Source: Mesostigma viride (Eukaryota; Streptophyta; Mesostigmatophyceae; Mesostigmatales; Mesostigmataceae). From it: DNA of 64,000 nt. Within the stretch, counting starts at the first letter, position 1. Each line of letters opens with the position of its first letter. Both the position numbers and the translations under genes were made by a program. The stretch covers positions 3,897,009 through 3,961,008 of the forward strand of contig RPFO01000065.1 of the NCBI GenBank assembly GCA_009746045.1, read 5' to 3'. The notes below the pieces were generated by a model. The model was not told the origin of the DNA, searched no databases, and was given only the letters and a program-made list of their open reading frames with translations. Shown piece by piece: positions 42,383 to 54,963 of this stretch.

Positions 42383-44613
42383 CTGCGTGTGTGTGTGTGG
42401 TTGGGGGGGGGGGGGAGAGAGAAGCGAAGGGCGGGTGATGGCCGCACAAAAAGTGGGAGACGGGCAAGGGTAGGGCAGAGCAAGGGCAGGCACAAGGCAG
42501 AGGAAGGACAAGCAAAGGGGTGGGGGAAGGGACAGCAAAGGGCGGAGGAGAAGGCAAGCAAGAGGGCGGGGGGGGGTGGGGGGAAGCGGCAAATACAAAG
42601 GGAAGGACGGCCGGAACCATGGTGAGGGTGGGCAAGAAAAGGGGTAGTGGCAGTGCCAGCTGGGCAACATTACACTGTCAAAACAGATGAAGAAGAACCA
42701 GTACGGAAGAACCAGTACAGACACATGGAAATACCCCAGATATACGGCACAAGCGCACACAGCCTGTATGACAAGATGGCACTGCAGCAAAACTAGTCAG
42801 TGAATATGCATGACTGGATATGCCAAGATATATGTGAATATGCATGCATGGATATACCTTGATGCCATAGAGAGGCAGCTATTGACCAATCATACACACC
42901 TACGCCCATTTGTCCCTTGCTATTGCTTTTCTGCGACCAGGGCACAAAAATTTTCCCCAAACACGACGTCCAGTTATCATTTATGATGCGCGTCTTGATG
43001 AACGGATTGCCCACGGTTGGGGATGTGGTCTCCAACCTGGACAAAGCCAAGACACATAACAAGGTGCACATGCTACAAGGCAATACCTTGAACGAAGACC
43101 TTAGCAGCTATCTGTCCCCCTTCATCAATACCAGCGTAAATGGTGCCCGCCCCCTGACACGCTGACAATGCTCGGATAATGAATTATTGCCAGCTGGCAA
43201 GGCAACATATCAAATGCCATCATTTGTTATACACGCCTTCTTTGTCTACCGTGAAAGCAAGACGCCTCACAGACTCCAGGCAGGTTCTGCAACATATTAA
43301 TTTGCTGGTGCTTACAGATCTCATCGAGCTGGACCTGTAATCGGGATCGCTATTGGAAATGGCACTTGGCTGTGCCGCTCAGGATAAATATCAACGAGGA
43401 AATTTGAAAAGTCCTACGTCAAACATGCATTCACCTAGTGGCAGCCTGTCATGTAGCATATCGTCCATATGGAAATTATAAAAACCAACATGCTTTTCAG
43501 CCCAAATGGGACAGCTGTAAACTACACTGTCAGGAAAAAGGTCCCTCAACCCGGTGAGGATTTGCAGGTTTCCTGGGAAAGAAACGGAGAATAACATCGT
43601 AACATTACGCACCGGTACGCGTTACTTGTAAAATTCAGAAGACCATTTACGATAAACTCGGAAGCTCTAAATGCCTGTAGGAGCCAAACAGACGCGCGAA
43701 GTCCAAGCATTAAGAACATCATGCCGTAGCACTTCAAGTAATTACGATATCAATCTGTGATACGCCCTTCGTGAATTATAATCATGAAGCAACAAAAGCA
43801 CGAACCCACACAAAAAACAAAAGCAGAATTCTCTCCAAGCGTGATAAGGCGTTTTAGCGTCCACTACCCCACGAAGTCGTTACCTTGAACATTCTCAGCA
43901 GCAGCGAACTTCAGAAGCGCTTCTGTACGCCAGCCTATCCACCCTATAGAAAGCGATCAGGTCACCAGCTTTTAGCAGCCACTTTTATGTTATCCTGATA
44001 AATGAGCGGCGATGTTATAGGTACCTCGATGACGATGGAAACGAGGTAATTTTGTAGCACGAAATAATTGCGACAAATCAACTTTTACAGTAGGCATTGT
44101 CCCATGGTCTTCTGCAGCCACTCCAGCTCGCCAGCAACTGCCACGTCGCCAATAACAGCAACTGCCTGCTGGTTGTTGTTGTTGTTGTTGTTGAGACTTG
44201 AGGCCCACAGGCCACAGCCCCACACTCTTGAGAGTCTCCCGCCATGTGGCATGCCTGCGCGAAGCCGCGAACCCCCTGCATTTGACGTACGTGTTGTTGT
44301 TGTTGTTGTGTGGGCGGTTCCGCTTACGGCACTGTGTTGTTGTTGTTGTTGTCGTTTGCCCACGCCGCACATGCGCAACAGAGACTTCAAGGATAGGCTA
44401 CATCGTTATCTACAGCGAGGTACTAACGCGTTCGAGGTACTAACGCGTTCGGTAGTACTCCGACTCAGAACTACCACAACAATCCAATTGAAATCCTGTA
44501 CATTGTAACGTGGGAATAAACTTAGCGCGTGTTGGTCTTTTGAAACATCAGAGGCCTCGGAAACCGCGGAGACCACTAACTACAGTACGACTGTGGGAAT
44601 GGAGAGGAGTCAC
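42383..44613. other. Upstream side of the SDR gene; three (GTT)n tracts
   Basis: No gene identified, although the missing first SDR exon should be here. A G-run and (GT)n lie at 42390-42418. GTT trinucleotide tracts lie at about 44173-44195, 44291-44308 and 44335-44351. Confidence 0.5.
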
Positions 44614-44946
44614 CCCGGTCTATACGGGATTTAACTTCGCGGAGTTAAAAGTGGCGGGAAACAATGGACGGTGAGATTGAGGGCCGGTTTTCATCCAACG
44701 GTGAAAAATAACTTGCGGTTTTAACTCACCGGAGATAAAAAATAACTCCAGACGGGCTTGGCCACGGACCCCTGTTATTTTTTTTTCGGAGTTAAAAGTT
44801 AAAAAGGAATAATTGGCGGGAAAACCCTGGTGGTCGGGCTGCTGCTACCGACGTGAAGGCTGGTTGCCATAGCTGTGTGTGCCATTGCTGTTGGTAATTC
44901 CGACCATTTCAGTTGCGTATTTAAAGCACGAAAACACGCGGCCATA

Positions 44947-45650
44947 ATGTCTCGCCAGTCATACCACCTTATGCGCAAGCCCGACGAGGACAGGATTGAC
45001 AGGGAGGACTGGAATGATTTGCAGGATTTGAAGATGATGCGAAGGCGTACAGGATAAAGAGGTCTCTCCAGGCGTGGTGCACGTTTCCAAGCCCTACGTA
45101 AGTCGGTTTGGCTTGCCGCGAGCTGCTAATGAGAAGCGCACTCGCAACCACGGATGATTCGGGAGAACTGTCGCGTTTGGCCGATGGTTTCGATTCAACC
45201 AGACGACCAGGGGAGTTGTTGATGGTTGTGTTGGTGCGCTCGATGGTATCGCAATCAAGATAAAAAAAACCCTTCAAGTCGGAGGTAGCGAACCCCAGGC
45301 AGTACTAGAATCGTAAGGGGTTTTATGCGCTTGTCATGCAAGCTGTGTGCGATTCGAAATGTCGTTTTCTGTATGGCTCCAACAAATGTTGCGGCAGTAC
45401 CAATGACAGTGTCGCATTTCGTGTCAGCTCTTTGCACACGGAATTGGCACGTGTTGGCCTGCCAGAAGGATTCTACATAGTGGCAGATGAGGCATACATC
45501 ATCAAGCCTTGGCTTGTGACTCCCTACCCAGGAAGGGGTCTCAGCGTCCAAGAGGACGCATGTAACTATTACATCTCTTTGTGCAGGCAGGTCATAGAGC
45601 GTGCATTTGGGATTCTTATTCACCGCTTGGCATCCTTCACCGTGCATTGA
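44947..45650 (+). pseudogene. Harbinger-type transposase relic
   Basis: The clearest part is 45336-45650 (104 codons): QAVCDSKCRFLYGSNKCCGS, TNDSVAF, then GFYIVADEAYIIKPWLVTPY and QVIERAFGIL. These correspond to the conserved blocks of PIF/Harbinger transposases, with second Asp (ADEAY) and Glu (IERAFG). Just upstream, GALDGIAIKI (45232-45261) supplies the probable first Asp. Between these blocks the frame is broken by a stop (near 45306), so the gene is inactive as read. MSRQSYHLMRKPDEDRIDRE at 44947 may be its N-terminus. Confidence 0.8.
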
Positions 45651-45682
45651 CATGTGACCTACGACATGCAACATGCTAGCCA

Positions 45683-46478
45683 GTTTTTTTTACCCACCTT
45701 GGTGTATAATGCTTGAGTGTGCCACGTGTGGCATGGTGTTTGGTTGCCAGTTTTTTTTACCCACCTTGGTGTATAATGCTTGAGTGTGCCACGTGTGGCA
45801 TGGTGTTTGGTTGCCAGTTTCTTTTACCCACCTTGGTGTATAATGCTTGAGTGTGCCACGTGTGGCATGGTGTTTGGTTGCCAGTTTTTTTTACCCACCT
45901 TGGTGTATATGCTTGAGTGTGCCACGTGTGGCATGGTGTTTGGTTGCCAGTTTTTTTACCCACCTTGGTGTATGCTTGAGTGTGCCACGTGTGGCATGGT
46001 GTTTGGTTGCCAGTTTTTTTTACCCACCTTGGTGTATGCTTGAGTGTGCCACGTGTGGCATGGTGTTTGGTTGCCATTTTTTTTACCCACCTTGGTGTAT
46101 AATGCTTGAGTGTGCCACGTGTGGCATGGTGTTTGGTTGCCATTTTTTTTACCCACCTTGGTGTATAATGCTTGAGTGTGCCACGTGTGGCATGGTGTTT
46201 GGTTGCCATTTTTTTTACCCACCTTGGTGTATGCTTGAGTGTGCCACGTGTGGCATGGTGTTTGGTTGCCAGTTTTTTTTACCCACCTTGGTGTATATGC
46301 TTGAGTGTGCCACGTGTGGCATGGTGTTTGGTTGCCAGTTTTTTTTACCCACCTTGGTGTATGCTTGAGTGTGCCACGTGTGGCATGGTGTTTGGTTGCC
46401 AGTTTTTTTACCCACCTTGGTGTATGCTTGAGTGTGCCACGTGTGGCATGGTGTTTGGTTGCCAGTTTTTTTTACCCG
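45683..46478. repeat. 67-bp minisatellite (about 12 units) inside the transposon
   Basis: Units of 64-67 bp: GTTTTTTTTACCCACCTTGG, TGTATAATGCTTGAGTGTGC, CACGTGTGGCATGGTGTTTG, GTTGCCA. Variation is in T-run length and in TATAATGC/TATATGC/TATGC. Each unit carries a CACGTG core. Sequence identity between units is very high, pointing to recent expansion. Confidence 0.95.
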
Positions 46479-48185
46479 CAAGCGGTGAGGATGAGAATGT
46501 TGCCTAATCCCGCTATTGTAATGTCAAAAAGGATGCATGTGCAATGGTAGTCATCACAGTTGTCAAACTTAACCCCTAAATGGGCAGAAATACTGCCGAT
46601 GCATCGGTTGTAACTTCACAACTTTGAAAACCAGATGCCATCCAACCTACCCATATCCAATGGCTGTCCTTGGGGGCCAAGCATGTGCATGAGTTGCTCT
46701 TCGGGTTGATACATCACAACCTTACATATATTCAGAGTAGGCCATGTATAACTACCGTCAAAGTCAGGGCGGTCAAGACGCGCGTTTTCAGTTTTGGTAG
46801 AATGTGTATTTTGAATCATGTTCTAAGAGCTAGGCACTTACCACTTCAGGGATGATAAACAATTAGTTGCTGAGCAGTTTGAGCCATTGGGGTCATCACT
46901 TGGTTGGGTATACCAGCAGCTACGTACACCCAGTACAGCCCGTAGGGGTACCGTTGGTAAAAAGCAACCAAGGGGGTAGGGCTTGGCATACTACCTACTA
47001 ATAAGGCCACCAACCATGCCATACAATACATTTCCCTTCCACAATGATGGGGAAACATAACTGCATCATCACACTGCCCTTACATGGCACCTATGTGCAG
47101 GTGCCACCTTGTCCATGCACGTAGGTAACGTGGTACGGACACCCTACGCAAGGCATGCATTCTAGGAGGCAGCCACCAACAAACTAGTGATGTGAAGCCT
47201 ATTTCAGCTTGCCCTAGCAAGGATAACTAGGCCTAAGCTGCTATAGCTTGCCAGGTGATGGCCAGCACACCTGGTGGCACATGCTCACTGACAATGGGAA
47301 GCTTCTACTCACCGGTTACATGCTTGATGATGCCACAGAGACCAGCCAACTGCCTCACACTCATGCAATATGTGTGTGGGAAATGTATAACAAACATATA
47401 TGGAGGTATTCAAACCCATACAGCCTCTAAAACTTATCACCATCACACTATGGCAGGTCAACTGACTGAGGGAGGCATCTAAGAATGGTGTTTTAGGAAG
47501 GGGCCAGGCCATGGTCAAGAAAGAACATGAATAATGCAAAAAGAATGTGCTACACAAGCTAGAACGTATACATAAACGTCTTACGTCGACAAGGAAACGA
47601 TAACTCAGCTTTACCTGGCATGGCTGGCATTACCTTAGCCCAGGCGGTGGCCGCAAAATGGCGCATTGCGGCACACCAAAGTTGTGCAGCATGGTCGCTA
47701 GATTCGGCGATTTCTGGCCACCCTTGCAAGTTTACGACTACAAATCATCATAAAAAGTAAAAAGAAACCGATATATATCCTTTAAAATACGCTGCTCGGA
47801 TGCTTTCGTCAATTAGGACATGCCCGAAACGCGCTTTTTCTCTCATCGTCCACTTCGGCGTTTTCCCATGGGCGACTCCGCATGGCACGCAATGATTTCG
47901 CGCTTCGGGTGGCAGAAATGGTCCATCTCCTTCAGCATTGTCCGCCATGGCTGGCGACCGCGGGTCATCTTCCCCTTCCCCGCCGTCAGTGTTTTGGGTT
48001 CAATTGCCTGTAATTGCCTGATTGCCCGGGCACGGAGCTGGCGCCACGTCATCGACTTGGCGGGAACCACTCTACTTGCGGTCCAGACAGTTTAGTTTCG
48101 TATAGACTGAAATTTTTACCTCCGGACCCAATTTTCAGCTAAAAATGACCGGTTCGGTTTTAACTTAAAATCCGTATAGACCGGG

Positions 48186-48700
48186 CCAACAGTCAGCCGT
48201 CAGCGTCATAAAAGCGTCATAACCCCGACCTCGCCTGATTTATATGACTCCGGTACCGTCGGTACGTAGCCTAGCCTAGGTATGTACTACAACCGGCCCC
48301 TGTGCCGGGATCTGAATTTGGTGGCGGAGGATGCTGGATGAGGCGTGCGTGAGGTGGACTTGAACGCAGCTGAGCCTGGCGTGGCAGAGAGAGACGATAT
48401 TCGGACATGGCTTGGCGCCCTCTGGGCGGTTGAAGTGATGAATTAACAGGATTTCTTCGCCCGCCCGGCGGGAATTGTGATAGATAATTCGGAGCTCGAT
48501 CGGCTGTTTTCAAGCAGCGATCAGTTTTAATAAGGGCCCCGCAGACATGCCTCCCACACGCGGGCCGTCCTCGCTGATGGTGGGGGATATAACCAGCAGC
48601 CATGCCTGCATGCATGCCAATTTGAAGCCATAACACTTAAAAAGCGGAATTGCGCTTGCCGGGGCAGTGCCCGAGGCCGGTTAATGGATAGGAACCCAGC
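48186..48700. promoter_or_regulatory. Upstream region of ATG13
   Basis: About 500 bp between the transposon end and the ATG13 start codon, expected to hold the promoter and 5' untranslated region. No TATA box or defined motif was recognised. Confidence 0.35.
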
Positions 48701-51700
48701 ATGAGCAAGGTTGACGTGGAGCAAGGGCGTATCGACCAGATATGCTCTGAGTTTTTCTCAAAGGCGGCTCATATCGTCCTACAGTCGCGCATACCGGCAT
48801 GTGATGTACCACCTCCGCCGTCGAAGGGAGTGAAGTCTAACCGGTGGTTTAATGTGGACATCAAAGATACGGAATTCGTGCGCGATGAGGTGAGACCGGG
48901 TCCCACACCACCCGCATGCCAGTACATTCAGCGTAATCCTTCCCCATAATTGCCATTTCCTCAGATTGCTAAGCCCGCTAAGGTAGCCACTTTAATTCAG
49001 CACCCCTTCCGGTTAAGGCAGGGCTTTTTTCTGTGTCCGCGCAGCAAAAGTTACCAACGCCGTCAGTTACCAGCGCCCTTCTGGCTCCCTGCACCACTTT
49101 TTCTAGCGTGGCCTTGCACTTTTTCTAGCGTGGCTGTGTCCTTTAGATGAATTCGCGTATTGGCCAATCACGATTGGTCATGCCTGGCCCTTAAACTTGT
49201 CTTCCTTCGAGAGGAGAGAAATAAAAAATGTTTCCTAGATGCTAAGCGGGAGTGCATAGACTTTCAGGGGTCGCAGCTAGTCCGTTGTCAAACCTGATGT
49301 TGAATTTTGTACGATACCATTTTCCTGTTCTCCTATCTGTGAAACACTCCTTACCTTGCTCTTCTCTGTCTGTTGGATCATCAGTCTGGCCGCCGTCCCT
49401 GGCTGTGTCCCAAGCGCCCTCCATGTGGCATGGGCAGGTTCCACCTGCACCATGCACGCCGTGTTCTCGTGGCAATGCTTAGAGCCTACACCCCCCATGC
49501 CGTGTACCAATGCGGGGATCATGGTCCATCGAGGCTACGCTGTGTAAATTGGGCGGCATACGTCACTTTATTACAAGCTCATTATTGACCGTCCTGGCGC
49601 TCCTACCAGGGTGTTGCTTTCCTTTGGGGGGAGCTTTTGGGTAGTTTCGGCACTGGGTTCATGCCCCATGCCCCATGGCAATATAGGCCGGCGTGTATGC
49701 TGGCAAGGTGCATACGAGGTTTTACTTCATCTGGTATGGAACCCTTATGTGATAGAGTTGGTGAATGGGCAAAGACTATCGGTATTCTGAAGGATCAACA
49801 TGGCTTGGTTGAGAGTTTAGCCTGCCTTGGACCAATTACAGAAGAATGGGACTACCCACCCAACCACAGATAGTGCTCGGAAATTCCTGTTTAAAGTATG
49901 ACAGTGTTGTTTTTTTCTTTGATAACATTTCCTGCCCTTCTACCCTTCTTGTCCCCTTCGACGCCTGACAGTAACGCCCCTTCAATGCCCCTGATGTTGC
50001 CCCCTAACCGCCTCTTGGCCATCTGCCATTGATTGCCATGCGCCTCGCTGCCATGCGCTCGCAGATTGAGCCGTGGCGTAGGTACCCCTGGAACCCCTGC
50101 GTGGTCGACATCCTGCTGCAGCCAGAGAGCAGCAACCCCGGTGGTGGCCTCCCCAGCAACAACGCCATCGGTGGCTCTGTTGGCTTCCGCCCTGCGACCG
50201 CTGACGGCACGACCCTCGCTCCCCTCGCCCGCCAGTCCTCGGATGACCTGACGCGCCGCCGCGGCTCCTGGGATGACCGAGGAGGGGATGGGCTCGCTGC
50301 GACGGGGGGGCTGGGTCCCTACCCCGCTGATGCGGCGTGCAACAGTGGTGGCGGTGGCGGCATGCGTGCGCCTGGTGGCCTTGCAGGGGACAGACCAGCA
50401 TCGGCGGACGGCCATGCGCATGACCACCACGGCCATCGACCAGGTGGGGCTGAGAGCGGGTCGGGTCGGCGCGGGGGGCTCTGCGCCGCGTGCGAGGACG
50501 GCACGGTGTCGGACGACAGCAGCCACGGGGGCGGGTCGCAGCGTTCCCGTCTCACCCTGCTCGAGCGCTGGGTGATAACGTACCATCCCAACCCGGGCAC
50601 TGACACGCACAAGCCGGGGGCCGGGTCAGCCGCCGGCGGGCCGACGTACAGGCAGCCGTCTCCGCACAGCACGTCCCCTCGTGGCATGCCACCTCCTGGC
50701 CATGCTCCGCCCCCTTCCCCAGCAGGCCTCTCTGGGAGCGCCTTGTCATCGATGCGGGGGGATGACTTGGGTGCTTCTGCTGGCGGTGGCAGCAGCGGCG
50801 GTGGTCACGGTTCCTCTGGAGACCACGTCGTGGAGGTCCCTGTCATCTACAAGCGGGCGGTCATCCTCCTCCGCTCGCTCCTGTGCCTCACCCGCATGCT
50901 GCCCGCGTACGACCTCTACCGCGCGTGCTCTCGCAGCAGCCGCCCCCCTGGCTACTCCCTGGTCCACCGCATCCATGCGTGCCCGGACGCGCAGCCCGGC
51001 TTCTGCAGCTGCCCCCCCAACGTGGCGCGCGCGAGGGGCGGCGCACAGGACCTGGGCTCCTTCACGTTTGCCCCTGTGCACACCTCACAGGGGAGGCTGG
51101 AGGTGACTGTCGCCTACAGGCACACAGTGGCGCTGCCGCCGGCTGAGGATGTGCCACCGCCGTCGCCGCTCCCTCACATCATCGCCGAGTACATCGGGGG
51201 GGCCAGCCCCACGGTGGACCCGCTCCGCTACGTGGCGCAGGTGGGCTCCGTACTGTGTGTAACGTGCTGTTTCCGATGGCACATATTGGCTACGTGGCGC
51301 AGGTGGGTGCTGCGACACGTGGGGTGGTTGGGCTTCATACTGTGCACTAGTGCCTCCTGCCGGTGGATGTCTAGTTGTGCTCAGAGCGTGGTGTGCCTCG
51401 TTGCGTCATGCAGGCATGGGCAGGTGTGTGGGCAAGCTGGCAGGCGGGCGGGCTGATGCGGGAAGGCAGCGTGGCATCACAATATTTGTGGCACTCCAAT
51501 GCATGCATGTCATAAGTCACTCGCCGGCTGTCCGGGTATGCTTGCCTCACCGTTGTGCCCCTTTCACCTCCTTGTATCTGGCACCCCCCCCACGTCTCTC
51601 ACCCCAACCACCAACAGGATGCCAAGCCGGGCCTGCCCCCCGGCCCCACCGGCGCGAGCCCCTCGTCCTCGTCGTCCAACATGCGCGGGTTCGCCACAAT

Positions 51701-54700
51701 GGGGGGGAATGGCGCGGTGGCGATGCCGCCCCGCCAGAACTCGATGGGACAGCTGGCGTCTCGGGGTGAGGCAGCCATCGCCCATACACTGGCCCAGTTT
51801 GGCTTTGTGTCACCGGCCGGGGGTGGGGCGGGGGGGGTTGGCGCGGGCACGGCCCCCAGCCATCCCCAGGGCAGCGCAGGTGTCGTGCGCGTTTCTAGCT
51901 GGAGCAGCACCACGCCCTTTGCCGCCGCAGCAGGGGCCACAGGGCGTTCCCTGCCCCATCAGGGCGGGCTCACCGGCGCGGGGGTGCCCAGCGGGGGGGG
52001 ATGGCCGGGGGCTCCTCCAGGAGCTGGGGGCCCCTCCCCGGATATGCCCCCCAGCGGGATGTCCGGCGGGACATCAATCACCAAGGCGCACTCCCTGGGC
52101 CGCGATACCAAGAGCCGGCCACCGCCGTCCCCCTCGCCGTCGTCTTCGTACGGGCATTCGGGGGGCATGGCCATTTATGGCAGCAGCCCGCCCCCAATGC
52201 AGCTGCCGCCGCCCCCTCACGGCACTCGCCAGATCTCCCCCGTGCTGTCGGGGACCAGTCCCAATGGGGGGGGAATGGGTGGTCGGCCCGGCATGCCCCC
52301 GGATGGGGTTGGGGATGGAAGCAGCACCCGGCAGCTTGCAGGGGGCGCGCTAGGGGTGGGCGATGGGAAACGGCCCAGCAGCGCCCCCGTGCGCATCCCC
52401 TTCCCCAACAATGGCGGTGGCATAAATGGGGGGCCCTCGGCGGGGGCCCTGTTGGCCGCTCGCGGCGCGGGGGTGGCCAGCACGCACCATGCGGGGGGCG
52501 GGGCACAGCATCGTCCGTACACACCCACCGGCGGCGGTGTGGCGGCCAGTAACCCAATGCCGGTACTGTTTAGGCAGGCGTCTGCCCCCGTGGGGAGTCT
52601 GTACGCGCACGCGGGCAGCAGCGCTGGCGGTGGTGGCTACTCGTTCGGCAGCAGCCTCAGCCACGGGTCCATGTCACAAGACGGGAGCTTGGGCAGCAAT
52701 GGGGGCGACGCCAGCAGCGGCGGCGCGGCTCTGATGGGGGGCGCGGGCGCCGCGCCGATGCTGGGGATGTCGCCGCACCGAGCCCTCACCAAGGGGCCAG
52801 GGTCCCTGGGCGGCGTGCCGTTCGGCGCCGCTGGCATGGCTCACCTTCATGGCGGGGGAGCAGGGCTGGGAATCCCTCATGCGGGCGGCCACCTGCTCAA
52901 GCGCACGTATTCGTCGGGCAGCGCGCCCCCCCTGATGGCCGCGTCGCCCGCGTCGGGTAGCGAGGGCTCCAGTGGCGCGCCATCTGTCCTCTCCCAGAGC
53001 CCCCAGCTGCCCTTTGCGGTCGCCTACTCGCTGTCGGCGTCGCAGTCACTGGCGTCCGACACCGGCCACGGCGCTGCTATGGGGATTGCGGCGGCCAGTA
53101 GCGGGGGCATGGGTATGGGCATCGCTGATACGTCCCCGCCCATGTCCGGGCGCGCGCATGCTCACCAGGTCATGGGCGGGCTGCGCTCCCCCTCGGTGTC
53201 GCCCGTCCGTCACCGGCCCGATGCTCCCCCCCAGCACTACCCTCCCCCGCACCCGCACCCACAGCAGCATGCGCATGGCCAGGGCAGCCACGCGGTCGTG
53301 CCGTTCTCCAGCAGCGGGTCGCCCAACGGGTACCCCTTCATGGGACACGGGGCGCCCCGCTTTCATCTGTCGGATGCGGCAGGGGTGGCAGGTGGGCTGG
53401 CCATGGGTTCGGCCCCCCATCGCAAGCTCTCGGGCCTCCCTCCCGGCATGCTTCCTCAGCCTGGCGTGCACCTGCCCTCGAGCAGCCTCATGTTTTGTAG
53501 CGGGCAGCCGGGCGGCGCGTGTGGCGGTCTCTGCGGGCCAAACGCGTGCGGCGGCAAAGCGGCCCACCTGCTGCCCCATCAGCTCGCGCCGTCGCCCATG
53601 CGGGTCGAGTGGGGCTGCTGGCTCCCGGGCACAGGTGGCACTCCCGCGGACGGCAACCTGATCATGGCGTTTGTGGAGACGTCGTCGGAGGGCGGCACGG
53701 ACACCACGACCGACGACCTGGACAGCTTCCCGTTCGCGGTGGACATGGACTGGTAAGCACGGAGGGGGGCGTGGACAGTGACTGGTGAGCATGGCAACAG
53801 GTAGAGAGGGCCTGCGGGGCATGGACTGGTTGGAGGAGGGCCTTGGAGAGCAGTGAGAGAGGGGCAACCAGCGTTGTCCCTATCAGTCGTGCTCCCCTAA
53901 TTATCCTGGCGTACTTTGGGTTGCCCATGGTTTTTCTTTTTGGCTGCTTGCTCTCATGCCCCTATAGTGGCCTCCACTCGTGTCATGACCGCTGCGCTCG
54001 CATAGCACCCGAGCAGCGTCCTGAAACGTGCGTTTGCAGGGGAACTGTGGCTGGTACGCATCCTCCTCATAGTTTTCGTGCTGGCCTATCGTCCACGTCA
54101 TCCCTTTCAGGTCGGCTGTCAACCTTGTTAACCCTTGACGTGAGTTCCTTGATCTCCCCTTTACTACGTTCTTTAGGAAGTTGTGGGACTTGGGTCCTCA
54201 AGCATGGCCTAGCTGCTAAAACTGCCGGTATTGTCCATCCTTGCCCCCGCGCACGCGGGTCATCTACTGTATGCCCACCCATCATATGCATGCATCGAAT
54301 GCGTCTCACCATGTCCCCGTGTCACGTGCATCCCCTGGCAGCGACCCCTGGGGCACCGGCGAGACTCCGGGCACAGCCATTACCCCCGCTGCTGCCGCCG
54401 GCACGCACGCGCACTCACCCCGCCGGGCCCATGGCGCGAAGTTCGGGGAGCCCATGGGCTTTGGTGGCCTGGACGCGTCCACATCTTCGTGCGCCGACTT
54501 CATGTTTGAGCGCGGACGCGGCCCCTACAGCGACATCCTCGGTGCATCCCAGGGGGGCAGGTCTCGAGAGGACCGGGACGCTGCCAACGGGGTTGCTTCG
54601 CGTGCGCCAGCAGAAGGCGCGGCCATCTCGGCCGACAGCGTGGTCGGCTCCCTTATCCAAGCGCTCAAGGCCGCGCCGCCGCTCACAGGTGCGGGGGTGC

Positions 54701-54963
54701 GGATGGCAGCCGCACGCAACCAGGGCAGCCGGGTGGATGGGTTTGACCCGGCGGGTGCGTCGGGTCATCTGGGGGATGCCCAGCGGCACGGCGTGTACGG
54801 GGCTCTGGGGATCGGAGACGGGGGTGGCGGCGGGGAGCAGCTCCAGCTGGGCATGGTGTTGCAGACGCTGGCAGAGATGCGGCCGTTCCGTGACAGCCTA
54901 GTGATGGCGACTGTGGCGGCGCCCACGCCAGAGGTGGGCGCCGTGCTTGGTGGCACTTCTTGA
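48701..54963 (+). CDS. ATG13: Autophagy-related protein 13 (four exons)
   Basis: Exons 48701-48889, 50065-51240, 51618-53752 and 54342-54963 join in phase to 4122 nt (1373 residues). ATG13 is the adaptor of the ATG1 kinase complex that starts autophagosome formation; its HORMA domain is diagnostic. Seen here: RIDQICSEFFSKAAHIVLQS, SNRWFNVDIKDTEF and IEPWRRYPWNPCVVDILLQ (residues 10-82), LLERWVITY (~226), YKRAVILLRSLLCLTRMLPA (~322), FTFAPVHTSQGRLEVTVAY (~396) and PHIIAEYIGG (~434), in the order found in plant ATG13. A ~140-residue Gly/Ser-rich loop interrupts the domain. From residue ~460 the protein is a very long Gly/Ser/Pro/His-rich, probably disordered tail, making it about twice the size I recall for plant ATG13. 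Without the third splice, translation would stop at 53756. Confidence 0.9.
51226..51307 (+). repeat. Duplicated exon 2 edge and donor in ATG13
   Basis: GCTACGTGGCGCAGGTGGG at the real exon 2 end (51228-51246) is repeated identically 62 bp downstream in the intron (51290-51308), so a second CAG|GTGGG donor exists. Following bases are also similar (CTCCGTACTGTGTG, CTTCATACTGTGCAC). The 62-bp offset is not a multiple of three, so use of the second donor would shift the frame. Confidence 0.75.

Larger units (their letters stand above)
44614..48185. mobile_element. PIF/Harbinger-like DNA transposon, 3.57 kb
   Basis: Inverted ends CCCGGTCTATACGG (44614-44627) and its complement CCGTATAGACCGGG (48172-48185) continue as a looser match (GGATTTAACTT/GATTTTAAGTT). 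Inside are transposase relics of the Harbinger (DDE_Tnp_4) type. The 67-bp array at 45683-46478 also lies within it. A TTA/TWA target duplication, usual for this superfamily, was not found. The right half (46500-48170) has no recognised gene; a minus-strand frame at 48070-47748 is a weak candidate for the accessory DNA-binding protein. Confidence 0.7.

Noticed and set aside
43860..43915. First exon of the SDR gene on the minus strand (WRTEALLKFAAAEN-like frame before GTAACG)
   Set aside because: That frame would end in phase 1, but the exon starting at 42382 needs a phase-2 partner.
45683..46478. Frames of 80-170 codons on both strands, with MSVPRVAWCLV-type repeats
   Set aside because: They follow the 67-bp minisatellite period and change with T-run length; no coding signal.
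52078..52557. Minus-strand and alternative-frame long open frames over ATG13 exon 3
   Set aside because: High GC depletes stop codons in all frames; only the frame starting at 51618 joins in phase to the conserved HORMA exons.
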